In this document: positions 36,358 through 45,163 of the stretch, in pieces
Layout: each line of letters starts with the position of its first letter
Numbering within the stretch: the first letter of the stretch is position 1
Assembly: GCF_014855495.1 (NCBI RefSeq)
Contig: NZ_JACYFJ010000005.1
Span: forward strand, 124,001-188,000
Source: Euzebyella saccharophila
Lineage (GTDB): Bacteria; Bacteroidota; Bacteroidia; Flavobacteriales; Flavobacteriaceae
Direction: 5' to 3'
Length of the DNA: 64,000 nt
The notes under the pieces: model-generated
Seen by the model: the letters and a program-made list of their open reading frames with translations, nothing else
The model's database searches: none
Told to the model about the DNA's origin: nothing
Made by a program: the position numbers and the translations under genes

Positions 36358-37494
36358 TTAAGCCAAAATATTTTTTTGAAGCTTCTTTACATTTAAATAT
36401 GCGAAAATACTTAAGAAAATGTTGCAGTAGTTATCAAAGTATCCGTGCCCTGTAAGTAGAAATATGGTAATTGCAAACGCTAAATAAAAATTTTCCGGAT
36501 TATGTTTAAAGGTTTTAAGGCTTTGGAAAAGTATAAAAGTATAAATGCCTAACATTATTGAAAAAGGTATAATTCCAGATTCTCCGAAGATCATTAAATA
36601 GGCGTTATGAACTCCAGGTAAACCGGGGGCTTTGGTTTGAAATGAATAATACCCATTTCCAAAAAAAGGTTTTTCTAAAATAAAATCTGTATAAATTGCC
36701 CAAGTTTGAGTTCTAGAGTCCTCCTCTAGAGTTTCCGTTTGAACTTCCTTGTCGCTACTAAATATGCTTTCAATGGCATTAAACCTTTCTTCATTTAAAG
36801 AGAGCATACTTGAAATTGTAAAAAAGAAGATGAATGCTCCAGCCCCTACAATTGGAGTTACCAAATTTTTTTTACTTCTAATTATGGCTATGATGTTGAT
36901 TAACAGCCAAATCAATATGAAAGTTCTAGAGAAAGTAAATACCCCGGCAATAGTCAAAATGAACTGACCACTTAATCGTAAGACGGAGTGTTTTATCAAA
37001 TAACTAAGGGCATAACCGATAACGCAAATTGATCCTGCAAAATTGGGATTTAAATAAAAGCCGCTATATCTGCCGTATGTTGGATAAAAATTTGCATTAG
37101 CAAGAGGAAAAATCACCGCGTTAATTATGATGGAACTCGCTCCTATCAATAAGATGTAATAGATTTCTTTTTTTGTACTATCCTTTAAAACTTGAGCAGA
37201 AAAAAGTACGACGACAATTGACCTCACAAATTCTTTTAAGAGATCATTTTCCCCGATTCCGTAAATAGGATTTAAACCACTAAAAATAAAATATAAAAGA
37301 GTCAGAATTAAAAAAGGTATTGGTATTGAAACTCTACTTTTAGCAAAAAGAAAATATATAACCAATAATAAGGTGGAAGCATAACTGCTAAGTGAGCCTA
37401 GCATGGGACTAAAATAAGCTCTCAAATAACTAGGTAAATTCCACAGTATTAAGATTAATATTAAGTACCTAATTACCTTTACGCTTTTACTCAT
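36358..37494 (-). CDS. wzy: O-antigen polymerase/ligase family membrane protein (Wzy-like)
   Basis: A 378-residue protein with about 10-11 predicted membrane helices. A large external loop near residues 235-300 contains GNGYYSFQTKAPGLPGVHNAYLMIFGESG; the VHNAYL...GESG pattern is typical of O-antigen ligase/Wzy families. In a Wzx/Wzy pathway it would polymerise flipped repeat units at the periplasmic face. Polymerase and ligase cannot be separated by sequence. A well-formed promoter (37653-37680) lies upstream, so this gene may head the leftward operon that runs to 27739. Confidence 0.82.
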   Translation of the reverse strand: MSKSVKVIRYLILILILWNLPSYLRAYFSPMLGSLSSYASTLLLVIYFLFAKSRVSIPIPFLILTLLYFIFSGLNPIYGIGENDLLKEFVRSIVVVLFSAQVLKDSTKKEIYYILLIGASSIIINAVIFPLANANFYPTYGRYSGFYLNPNFAGSICVIGYALSYLIKHSVLRLSGQFILTIAGVFTFSRTFILIWLLINIIAIIRSKKNLVTPIVGAGAFIFFFTISSMLSLNEERFNAIESIFSSDKEVQTETLEEDSRTQTWAIYTDFILEKPFFGNGYYSFQTKAPGLPGVHNAYLMIFGESGIIPFSIMLGIYTFILFQSLKTFKHNPENFYLAFAITIFLLTGHGYFDNYCNIFLSIFAYLNVKKLQKNILA

Positions 37495-38106
37495 AAATTA
37501 AATACTGTGAATAATAAATACAGAGATTAGGAATGAATATTCTTTTCTATTTAAAAAAGAACAATCATATTCTTTTATTTTCTTAATCGATATTGAGATT
37601 TAAGATACTTGATTATCATTTTTGGCAAAAATAGTTCGATAATATTCTTGGGCAAATTTAATTAGTTAAACTGAGCCCAATTACTGTTTTTAGGTTAATT
37701 ATATATTTGAGATGATGCATAATTCATAAGAAAGGTAGGTATGAAATAACTTCATTGCTATGTTTTGCTTGGCCTTTGTTATTTTGCATCGGGGCAGTTC
37801 AAATAGTAGATTAATGAACTGAGAATTTATAGCCTTTGCGTGATATTGTATGAAATTAAATTTTTAGGATTTATGTACATATCTGTACGAAAACCAAAAA
37901 TGAAATCAAACACCTATATCGAGACCCGAGTTATAATTTTAAACATAAAAGGACTTTTTGGAATAATTGCTCTCTAAATCCAAGGATAATGTTTTTTTAA
38001 CCCCTAAAATAAAATATTCTTAATATAATTTGTGAAATATTAAAAGTTTCGCAATTTTAGTTGAAAGTTAATTTTGAACTAATTCATAAAATCTTATAGG
38101 AAAAAA
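37495..38106. other. AT-rich intergenic region of 612 bp with divergent genes
   Basis: No gene-sized frame is seen. It holds a candidate leftward promoter (37653-37680) and a small inverted repeat GTACA/TGTAC (37875-37888). The strand 3' of it carries a near-promoter TATAATTTG near 38023, which has the wrong spacer. The length and A/T content are unusual for this otherwise compact window. Confidence 0.6.
37653..37680 (-). promoter_or_regulatory. Predicted promoter of the leftward wzy-GT operon
   Basis: On the reverse strand: TTG (37680-37678), 17-nt spacer, TAAATTTG (37660-37653). Both boxes match the Bacteroidota consensus. It leaves a long leader of about 150 nt before the wzy start at 37494. 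Confidence 0.5.
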
Positions 38107-39192
38107 ATGGGTAAATATACTATACGTTTATTTAGTTTTTTTAAAAGTTTAGAATCAAAAATTCATCACTTTTATTTTAAAAAATTAAAGGCTGGTTATA
38201 CAAATTTGAAATTGAAAATGAAGATTAGAAATCTGCTAAAGCTAAAACCGCGTAAGAGTCTATCAAATGATCATAAAAGAGAAATCAAAGCATTTTATTC
38301 TGAAAAAAAATTTGGGAAAGTAAGTACATTATGGCATAAATACTTTACAGATTGTAACGGGATTTTTTCTGCAAAATATGTACCTGAAAACATATATTAC
38401 ATCCATTTAGAACCTTTGCTGAACGGCAATTTTGATAAACGTATATTGGCTGATAAAAATTTGTTAGAAAAGTTGTTTTTTGGTGTAAAACAACCTGAGA
38501 CTGTGGTGAAAAACATAAACGGATTTTTTCTTAAAGGAAATAAGATTATTTCATTTGATGAAGCTTTAAAAGAGTGTTTAATAAATGAAAATCTGATACT
38601 AAAACCAACTATTGAAACATGGGGGGGTAAAGACGTAGTTCTTGTAAAAAAAGATGACGGTAATAATCTAGAAATTGTTTTAGAAAGGTTATTTATTAAA
38701 TACGAAAAAGACTTTATAGTCCAAAGGCAGGTACTGCAGCACGAAAGTATGGCTATACTTAACAGCTCATCCATTAATACTTTAAGGGTGATGTCCTTTC
38801 TAAACAAAAGCAATGAAGTACAAATTCTATCTTCATTAGTTAGGATGGGAAAGAAAGGTTCTGTTACTGACAATGTTGCAGGAGGTGGTTTTGTATGCGG
38901 AATAAATACTTACGGAAAATTGAATAATGTAGGTTACAATAAGGAGGGTGAAAAATTTTATTCTAATAGTTCGGGATTGAAGTTTGAAAGTGTTTCGATT
39001 CCTTTGGCACCAAAAGTTTTTAATACTGCTAAAATTCTACATCAGCAAATTCCTTATTTCAGATTAATTTCATGGGATTTGTCTTTGGACCAAAATGGCG
39101 ATGTGGTTTTAATAGAATACAATGTATTTGGACAAGGAATTAACATGCATCAATTAAATAATGGCGCCGTACTAGCAAACATTTTTGAATAA
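38107..39192 (+). CDS. Sugar-transfer associated ATP-grasp protein
   Basis: A 361-residue protein of the ATP-grasp family found with polysaccharide genes (ATPgrasp_ST type, sometimes called hexapeptide-transferase family). The basic N-terminus (about 1-60, rich in K and R) is followed by an NLILKPTIETWGGKDVVLV nucleotide-binding region (about 172-190), NTLRVMSFL, and a C-terminal metal site in VLIEYNVFGQGINMHQ. It is the only rightward gene between 36 and 41 kb, flanked by a 612-bp gap and a convergent flippase gene. The gene is strongly AT-rich. The reaction is not established. Confidence 0.78.
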   Translation: MGKYTIRLFSFFKSLESKIHHFYFKKLKAGYTNLKLKMKIRNLLKLKPRKSLSNDHKREIKAFYSEKKFGKVSTLWHKYFTDCNGIFSAKYVPENIYYIHLEPLLNGNFDKRILADKNLLEKLFFGVKQPETVVKNINGFFLKGNKIISFDEALKECLINENLILKPTIETWGGKDVVLVKKDDGNNLEIVLERLFIKYEKDFIVQRQVLQHESMAILNSSSINTLRVMSFLNKSNEVQILSSLVRMGKKGSVTDNVAGGGFVCGINTYGKLNNVGYNKEGEKFYSNSSGLKFESVSIPLAPKVFNTAKILHQQIPYFRLISWDLSLDQNGDVVLIEYNVFGQGINMHQLNNGAVLANIFE

Positions 39193-39212
39193 ACTAGATG
39201 ATTAAGAAAACT

Positions 39213-40574
39213 CTAGTATTCTTTTAACAGCAACTTTTTCTTACTTTCTTTATAGGTAAAGGCGAACATTATTATATTTTTTATAATGACAACTATTGTC
39301 GTACAAATAGCAATACCCAGTATTCCATAGTATTGTATTAATATATAATCTAATACGATATTAATCACTAAGGCAATAAGAGAGACATATGCCATAAAAG
39401 CATTTTTGTTAATACTGGTAAGAAAATTAACATTAATCATGCCTGCAATGGTAAAGGGAATATAAATCAAGAAAATCTTCTGTATTATAGAAACTAATTC
39501 GGTATCCCTAGGTGTAAATTCTTTGCGCTGATAAAATAATTCTACAAAAAAATCTGTAAATAATATTCCCAGTACGGCAAAAAGAGTTCCACCTAGAAAT
39601 GTTATTTTCATCATTTTGAATACCATTTTAAATGATTTCTGTCGGTCATCTAAAATAAGTTTTGAAAAATAGGGTAACAAAACATTAGTTATAGCAATAA
39701 CTAAAATACCTATTAAAAATGCGGGCATCTTTTTTCCATAGTTAATTGCAGCAATTGAACCTATGGCCAGTTGTGCAGCAAAATATTGGTCTACTACACC
39801 GTTCATTCCAGTAAGAAACCCGGAAGAAACCTTGGCGGGAATTTGAGAAAACATAATTTTGGCATTTTGGCTTCGGAAGTCAGGTCTAGATAATTTTAAG
39901 ATATTTTTTCTCTTGCACAATAAAAAGAAATATAATAAACCAATTATTGAACCCAAAAGTGTTCCTAGCGCTAAAACTAAATAACCCAATAAATCTCTTA
40001 GGAGAAATAACGAAGTAATTATGGAAATAGGTACGAATACTGTACCAAGAGAGGAATATCTAAATTCTCCATAAATATTTAACAAGCCACTAAGTAAAGA
40101 AGATAAACCCCAAATAAAAATACAAGGAAGTAAAAACTGAAATTGTCTTTTAATCATTAAATAATATTCTTCGGTATGACCTTTAAAAAAGGTTTCAAGA
40201 TAAAAGTCAGTAAAAAGGTATGCGATGAGCATAAAAAACAAAGAGACTAAACAAGTAACGATAAAACCAGTAGATTGAAATGAAGAAATTTCTTTTCCTT
40301 TTTTTAATTCTGCCACATAACTTGGTATAAACACGTTCTTAAACGCTCCAAGGAAAACAGTATCAATAAAACCAGGAACCAATGAAGCAATTAGAAAAGT
40401 GTCTAGGATTTCTGAAAGACCAAAATTTGCTGCTACTACCGATTCCTTATAAAATCCTATAAATTTAACAAGTATAGTTAAAATACCAACAGTAAGTATG
40501 TTAGTAATTACCTGATTTTGAAAAAGAGATTTGAAATCAAATTCTTTAACAATTTTTCTTAATTTATTAATCAT
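39213..40574 (-). CDS. MurJ/MviN-like flippase, probably the Wzx of this locus
   Basis: A 453-residue membrane protein with about 12-14 predicted helices. The MviN-type start (NILTVGILTILVKFIGFYKESVVAANFG, then LDTFLIASLVPGF) marks the MOP superfamily branch that includes lipid II flippase MurJ. Inside a polysaccharide locus, and with no other Wzx seen in the window, it most likely moves the undecaprenyl-linked repeat unit across the inner membrane. It is 11 bp downstream of the GT4 gene, and its stop converges with the ATP-grasp gene at 39192 with 20 bp between them. The lipid-linked substrate is not known. Confidence 0.85.
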   Translation of the reverse strand: MINKLRKIVKEFDFKSLFQNQVITNILTVGILTILVKFIGFYKESVVAANFGLSEILDTFLIASLVPGFIDTVFLGAFKNVFIPSYVAELKKGKEISSFQSTGFIVTCLVSLFFMLIAYLFTDFYLETFFKGHTEEYYLMIKRQFQFLLPCIFIWGLSSLLSGLLNIYGEFRYSSLGTVFVPISIITSLFLLRDLLGYLVLALGTLLGSIIGLLYFFLLCKRKNILKLSRPDFRSQNAKIMFSQIPAKVSSGFLTGMNGVVDQYFAAQLAIGSIAAINYGKKMPAFLIGILVIAITNVLLPYFSKLILDDRQKSFKMVFKMMKITFLGGTLFAVLGILFTDFFVELFYQRKEFTPRDTELVSIIQKIFLIYIPFTIAGMINVNFLTSINKNAFMAYVSLIALVINIVLDYILIQYYGILGIAICTTIVVIIKNIIMFAFTYKESKKKLLLKEY

Positions 40575-40585
40575 TTAAAACAATC

Positions 40586-41683
40586 CTATGCAAGACTAGA
40601 AGATATTAATTTTTCCCAATTTTTAGCTATTTCTTTTGCTCTAAATCTATCGACTTCATTTATAGCATTTAAGGAAAATTTATCACGCAAAGCCTTATTA
40701 TTCATTAGCGTATCTAACTTTTTTTGAAGATCCAAAACATCATTAACATTAATTAAATAGCCGTTTTCGTTATTCCTGATAAGTTCTGATGGCCCCGTAG
40801 GGCAGTCAGTTGCTATACATGGTAAACCAAAGTGCATAGCCTCAATTAAAGCATTCGGAAACCCTTCAAAAATAGATGTGAATACAAAAACTGAACTAGA
40901 ATTATAATATGTGGCAATTTCCTTAGTAGGAGGTAGTAACTTAATTTTTTCTTCCATGTTCAGCTGATTAATTAAATTTTGAAGCTCCCTCTGTCTGCCG
41001 CCTTTTCCAACAATATGCACTTCCCAACCTTCAGATTTGATATTCGCAAAGGCTTTGATGAGTATGTGTTGTGCCTTTTGTTCACTGAGACGTCCCACAT
41101 TTAAAATTACTTTTTTTCTTTCCAAAGAGAACGTTCTGCTATTGGTCAATTGAGAAGCAATTGGATTAGCCAGAATCTTTAACTTTTCCGTTTTCACAAA
41201 AGCTTTAAAATATTGTTCGATTTCCTTTGTTTGTATGACTAAATAATCTGCTTTTGGATAACTAAATCTTAATAATAGTTTCCAAAGAATTCCAAAACTC
41301 ATTTTATAAGGGTTATTTCTTTCACTAATTATGACTGGTATTTTACAGGATTTTGCAGCCATTACGGAAAGAATATTCTCCCTAGTTAAAAATCCTATTA
41401 ACAACTGAATTTTATAATTAGTTACAATATTTTTAATTCTTAGATACAATTGCCAATTTAATCTTATTGTATCAAATATAGATTTGCTCGGCATTAATTC
41501 TTCGAGACAATAAACAAGGTTAATCCTTGGGTCTAACTTATAAAATGGACTCTTTTTAGAGAAATTTATGATGGTGACATTATATGAATGAATAAGTTCA
41601 TTAGCAAGTGTACTAACTACTCTTTCAGCTCCTCCTGTACCTAAAGAACCAATTGTAAATGCGATAGATTTTTTTGTCCTCAT
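40586..41683 (-). CDS. Family 4 glycosyltransferase
   Basis: A 365-residue GT-B enzyme with an N-terminal GSLGTGGAERVVSTLANEL loop, VILNVGRLSEQKAQHILIKAF, HIVGKGGRQRELQNLI and a complete E-x7-E motif (EGFPNALIEAM) then DCPTGPSELI. This is the common WcaL/EpsF-like type of capsule glycosyltransferase. It is the first gene of a leftward pair with the flippase. It diverges from the beta-helix gene across a 163-bp gap in which I find no full consensus promoter. Confidence 0.88.
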   Translation of the reverse strand: MRTKKSIAFTIGSLGTGGAERVVSTLANELIHSYNVTIINFSKKSPFYKLDPRINLVYCLEELMPSKSIFDTIRLNWQLYLRIKNIVTNYKIQLLIGFLTRENILSVMAAKSCKIPVIISERNNPYKMSFGILWKLLLRFSYPKADYLVIQTKEIEQYFKAFVKTEKLKILANPIASQLTNSRTFSLERKKVILNVGRLSEQKAQHILIKAFANIKSEGWEVHIVGKGGRQRELQNLINQLNMEEKIKLLPPTKEIATYYNSSSVFVFTSIFEGFPNALIEAMHFGLPCIATDCPTGPSELIRNNENGYLINVNDVLDLQKKLDTLMNNKALRDKFSLNAINEVDRFRAKEIAKNWEKLISSSLA

Positions 41684-41846
41684 TAATTTTCAGCTTAATT
41701 TTTCCACATGTTTAAAAAACAACATACTTGATTGAATTATTGTATATTTTTATCAAGTTTGAGATGAATGGATAAATCCCAATGACAAAATTAACATTAC
41801 TTTAGGCAATACCTATTATTTTGTTATAGCAAATGAGAGAGCTTTT

Positions 41847-43097
41847 ATGAAAAAGAATTTTCTAATTTCATTGACATTGATATTGAGTTTAACATTAAAT
41901 GCTCAGAAAATTAACATATCAAATTTCGGTTTTAGTGCCGATGATTCTAGTGAATTCATCAATCAAGCAATTGAATCAAACTTTGACACAATAGTTTTCA
42001 CTAAACAAAAATCGGATTGGATTTCCCTTCCTATTAAATTAACTGATGTTTCAAATAAAGTAATCATTTTTGAAGATGGTGTAAAACTATGCGCAAAGGA
42101 AGGCGAATTTTTGGGTAAAAATGACGCTTTGATATCAATACAAAATTCGAGAGATATTGAATTGTATGGCATCAATGCTGAACTGGTAATGAATAAGGAA
42201 GAGTATCAAGATGGTGAATGGCGTCATTGTATAAGTATAAAAAGTAGTAATAACATATTAATTAAAGGGCTTACCTTAAGAGATTCTGGAGGTGATGGAA
42301 TTTATATATCGGGTTCAAAAAATGGTAAATACTCCCAAAATATTCTTATCGATAGTATCATATCTAACAACAATAAAAGGCAAGGTTTGTCTATTATAAG
42401 TGGGAAGAACGTCTTGGTTAAGAACAGTTCTTTCTTAAATACCAAAGGCACCCTGCCTGGAGCTGGATTAGATATAGAGCCAAATTCAAGTAGTGATATT
42501 CTGGATAATATAGTTTTTAAAAATTGCCTATTTCGTAATAATGACCATTCAGGTATATCCATTGCGCTACAAAAATTGGATAATACTTCAAAGCCAGTTG
42601 ATATTTCTTTTTTTGAATGCGTAATAGAGAATAATCATAGTTTTGAAAATAAATATGTAGCAAGTGAAATTGTCTTTCATGCTAAAAAGAACAATCCTGT
42701 TAAGGGTACGGTGCTTTTAGAGGATTGTTTGATAAAAAACTCCAAATGGGGAATATGCTATAGCAGAAAAACGAGTGACTCCTATAGGGTGATTTTTAGG
42801 AATTGTGTTGCGAGCAATATATGTCAAGATGAAAGTTATCCAGTAATCTACTTAGAGGTACCAGATTATTATACGGGTGAATATACACTCGGTGGGTTTG
42901 TTTTTGAAAATCTTGTTATTTCCTACGAAACTAATGTTCCCTACTTTGTGGTTAGGGGTTCTAAAATGGGAACTTTAAAGAGCGTGTCTGACGTACATGG
43001 AAAAATTATATTGGACAATGTATCCAAGGTAGGAGAAAAATATATTTCATATTCTAGAGAAAAGAACGAAGACTTTAATTTGGATGTCATTAAATGA
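41847..43097 (+). CDS. Secreted right-handed beta-helix protein
   Basis: A 416-residue exported protein with a signal peptide (MKKNFLISLTLILSLTLNAQ) followed by a parallel beta-helix (repeats such as NNILIKGLTLRDSGGDGIYISG and NVLVKNSSFLNTKG). It matches the C-terminal 400 residues of the large lipoprotein at 45164-48481 along its whole length, including SDWI, RH-SI, the LTLRDSGGDGIYI block and a KRQG/RRQG segment. Beta-helices of this kind act as polysaccharide lyases, hydrolases or uronate epimerases. The Asp-rich GGDG segment could be catalytic, but the activity cannot be called. It lacks a PKD or lipoprotein module. Confidence 0.85.
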   Translation: MKKNFLISLTLILSLTLNAQKINISNFGFSADDSSEFINQAIESNFDTIVFTKQKSDWISLPIKLTDVSNKVIIFEDGVKLCAKEGEFLGKNDALISIQNSRDIELYGINAELVMNKEEYQDGEWRHCISIKSSNNILIKGLTLRDSGGDGIYISGSKNGKYSQNILIDSIISNNNKRQGLSIISGKNVLVKNSSFLNTKGTLPGAGLDIEPNSSSDILDNIVFKNCLFRNNDHSGISIALQKLDNTSKPVDISFFECVIENNHSFENKYVASEIVFHAKKNNPVKGTVLLEDCLIKNSKWGICYSRKTSDSYRVIFRNCVASNICQDESYPVIYLEVPDYYTGEYTLGGFVFENLVISYETNVPYFVVRGSKMGTLKSVSDVHGKIILDNVSKVGEKYISYSREKNEDFNLDVIK

Positions 43098-43123
43098 GGA
43101 TAAATAATTAGTATTATTTCCTC
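43096..43123. terminator. Possible hairpin between convergent genes
   Basis: GAGGATAAATAAT (43096-43108) can pair with ATTATTTCCTC (43113-43123) with a 2-nt bulge. It lies between the convergent beta-helix and pectate-lyase-like genes and overlaps the stop codon of the first. No strong T-run follows in either direction, so this is tentative. Confidence 0.35.
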
Positions 43124-43137
43124 AAAAAGCTAACATA

Positions 43138-44874
43138 TTATAAAGTAGCTAAGTAATGAAAAAATACTTCTAAATTGGTATAACCGTCTTGATTGGCATC
43201 GAGATTTGCATCTGAACTATTGTTTGGGTCTAGGCCTACCTTGATTTCCCATTCATCATCCATACCATCCTTATCTTCATCCGGATAAGCCTCACCAGAC
43301 TTAAGGTTCGGATACCCAACACTATTTGCGGATGAGAGAAGACCTCCATCTCCATTAATCACGTTGTTGATAACTCTTCTATCGGAAGAGTCTCTACTTG
43401 GTTTTGTTGCTCCTACATCCTCTAGGACATAAGACTCAACTGAGGATGATTTCATTGGCTCAATTCCAGAATTGAATATTTTACTACTTTTAATATAGGG
43501 CTGAATATTCGATGAGTAAGAGGCACTTTCTCCGTCTAGTATATTATCTTTAATATAGGCTTCAGTTTGAGAAATATTACCATCTGGGCAGTTATTTAAA
43601 GATGCTGTTAGTTGTATAACTGTTTTGTTGGCCTTCAATCCTGGATTTGACTTATAAACATTCCCTATAATATCGAACTGATTCTCATAAGTAGGATATG
43701 TTGCATCTTTAAAACCATAAATTAAATTATTTATCATTTCAAAACTTGATGTGCAGGTGGAAGATCTTATATTCCTTTCCTTATTATGTACAAATAAGTT
43801 TTGATAAACACTTATATTTTTTGCTCTGTTCCATAACAGAAGACCGTATTTAGTATTTATATTTTCACCTATTATTGAGTTTTGAATAGTGACATTTTGT
43901 ACACTACTGGTTCCTCCGATACCCCCAATTTCTATGTTTTCATCTTTACCCCAGCTTATACTACAATGATCAATAATTACATCTTTAACTGAAGTGTTTT
44001 TATAGGCTACGACTCTTAGCGCGTCTTCATTAGATCCTGATGTTTCGTCACCAGGTCTTATTCTTATGTGTCTAACAATCACATTAGAAGCCTGTATTCT
44101 TAATTCCGCACCTTTAATTGCTATACCTTCGCCAGGAGCGGTTTGTCCGGCAATCGTTACGTTTCCATTACCATTTTTGATTACAAGATAAGAATCACAT
44201 TCTATCGTGCCAGAAACCCGGAAAACTATATTTCGTGGACCTTCAGCTTCTAAAGCAGCTCTTAAACTACCAGGTCCATTGTTATTTAGATTAGTAACCT
44301 CTATAATTCTGCCTCCACGACCACCTGATGCAAACTTCCCGAAACCTTGAGCGTCAGGAAAGGCTTTTAGCTCGTGATGATATTTGTTAAATTCAATAGT
44401 TACTTTTCCCTCTTTGGTTGTGCTTTGTCCATTTTCATCTGTGGTCTCGACCGTATAAGTGAAAGTATCTTCCTCGATATTTTCTTCAGTAGTCGATTGA
44501 TTTTCCGCTTCTAATATATCTGCGGTTGATGAAACATTTTGTGAACTTTCAACCTCATTATTGGGAGAGTAAGTTAAGGTATTGTCCGAATTAATTTCTA
44601 CTGATCCATTTTCAGGTTGAGTTGTGGTTATAATCTTCACATTATTTTCATCGTTTATGATGTCATTGTCTAAAACATTAAGGACGATTTCATTTGAACC
44701 TTGAAAATAGTAGATATCATTCTTAATAATTAGTTCATTCCCAAACTCTTGAAGAGAATCGGAAATTAAACGTGAAGATAGCAAATCAGTATCTTTTGAG
44801 CAGGAAAAATGTAAGATAAAGATTACAAAAATAAATTTTGATAAAATTTTTTTATAAAAAGTAATTGACAACAT
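43138..44874 (-). CDS. Lipoprotein with pectate-lyase-like beta-helix and Ca-binding C-terminus
   Basis: A 578-residue lipoprotein. The signal ends in HFSC (Cys25) followed by SKDTD, a charged stretch like the surface-export signal of Bacteroidota lipoproteins. Residues about 50-165 resemble a cadherin/tandem-95-type module (ENGSVEINSDNTLTYSP). A PL1-like pectate-lyase beta-helix (about 170-510) has the typical GGRGGRIIEVTNLNNNGPGS start, GPRNIVFRVSG and TIAGQTAPGEGI. The end (DEDKDGMDDEWEIKVGLDP) is an EF-hand/thrombospondin-type-3-like calcium site. It should cleave or bind an acidic polymer at the cell surface. The substrate is not known. Confidence 0.82.
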   Translation of the reverse strand: MLSITFYKKILSKFIFVIFILHFSCSKDTDLLSSRLISDSLQEFGNELIIKNDIYYFQGSNEIVLNVLDNDIINDENNVKIITTTQPENGSVEINSDNTLTYSPNNEVESSQNVSSTADILEAENQSTTEENIEEDTFTYTVETTDENGQSTTKEGKVTIEFNKYHHELKAFPDAQGFGKFASGGRGGRIIEVTNLNNNGPGSLRAALEAEGPRNIVFRVSGTIECDSYLVIKNGNGNVTIAGQTAPGEGIAIKGAELRIQASNVIVRHIRIRPGDETSGSNEDALRVVAYKNTSVKDVIIDHCSISWGKDENIEIGGIGGTSSVQNVTIQNSIIGENINTKYGLLLWNRAKNISVYQNLFVHNKERNIRSSTCTSSFEMINNLIYGFKDATYPTYENQFDIIGNVYKSNPGLKANKTVIQLTASLNNCPDGNISQTEAYIKDNILDGESASYSSNIQPYIKSSKIFNSGIEPMKSSSVESYVLEDVGATKPSRDSSDRRVINNVINGDGGLLSSANSVGYPNLKSGEAYPDEDKDGMDDEWEIKVGLDPNNSSDANLDANQDGYTNLEVFFHYLATL

Positions 44875-45102
44875 AGCATAAGTAGGATTTTAACGCTACC
44901 CTCAAGATTTGGGGACCTGACTGTAGCAAATTTTTTTAAACTTATTCGTAGAACCGATAACTGGGTTATTTTATCGGATTATCTTAGTGAAGAACTAATA
45001 AAATACCTTTTTGTTGTCCAAAATTCAAATTTTAGATGAAATGCATCTTTCGTTAAGAAATTTGATTATAATTCGTCCATTTTTATTTTAATACAGTTTG
45101 GT

Positions 45103-45146
45103 AAAAAAGGGGAAAGGCACCTATTTAAGTGCCTTTCCCCTTTTTT
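45103..45146 (-). terminator. Perfect 18-bp hairpin terminator
   Basis: Arms AAAAAAGGGGAAAGGCAC (45103-45120) and GTGCCTTTCCCCTTTTTT (45129-45146) pair perfectly around an 8-nt loop. It lies 18 bp past the stop of the large PKD lipoprotein gene. The symmetric A/T flanks could work in both directions. Confidence 0.85.
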
Positions 45147-45163
45147 CAATTATGATGAGATTT

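Noticed and set aside
38397-38873. A 158-codon leftward frame inside the rightward ATP-grasp gene
   Set aside because: The rightward frame has a coherent ATP-grasp domain; the leftward product looks like random hydrophobic/serine-rich sequence.
39193-39217. ACTAGA/TCTAGT inverted repeat between the convergent ATP-grasp and flippase genes as a terminator
   Set aside because: Only a 6-bp AT-rich stem with a 13-nt loop and no T-run.
41786-41793. Leftward TAATTTTG in the gap before the GT4 gene at 40586-41683 as promoter
   Set aside because: The nearest TTG lies at a 13-nt spacing, outside the usual 17-23 nt, so support was judged too weak to list.
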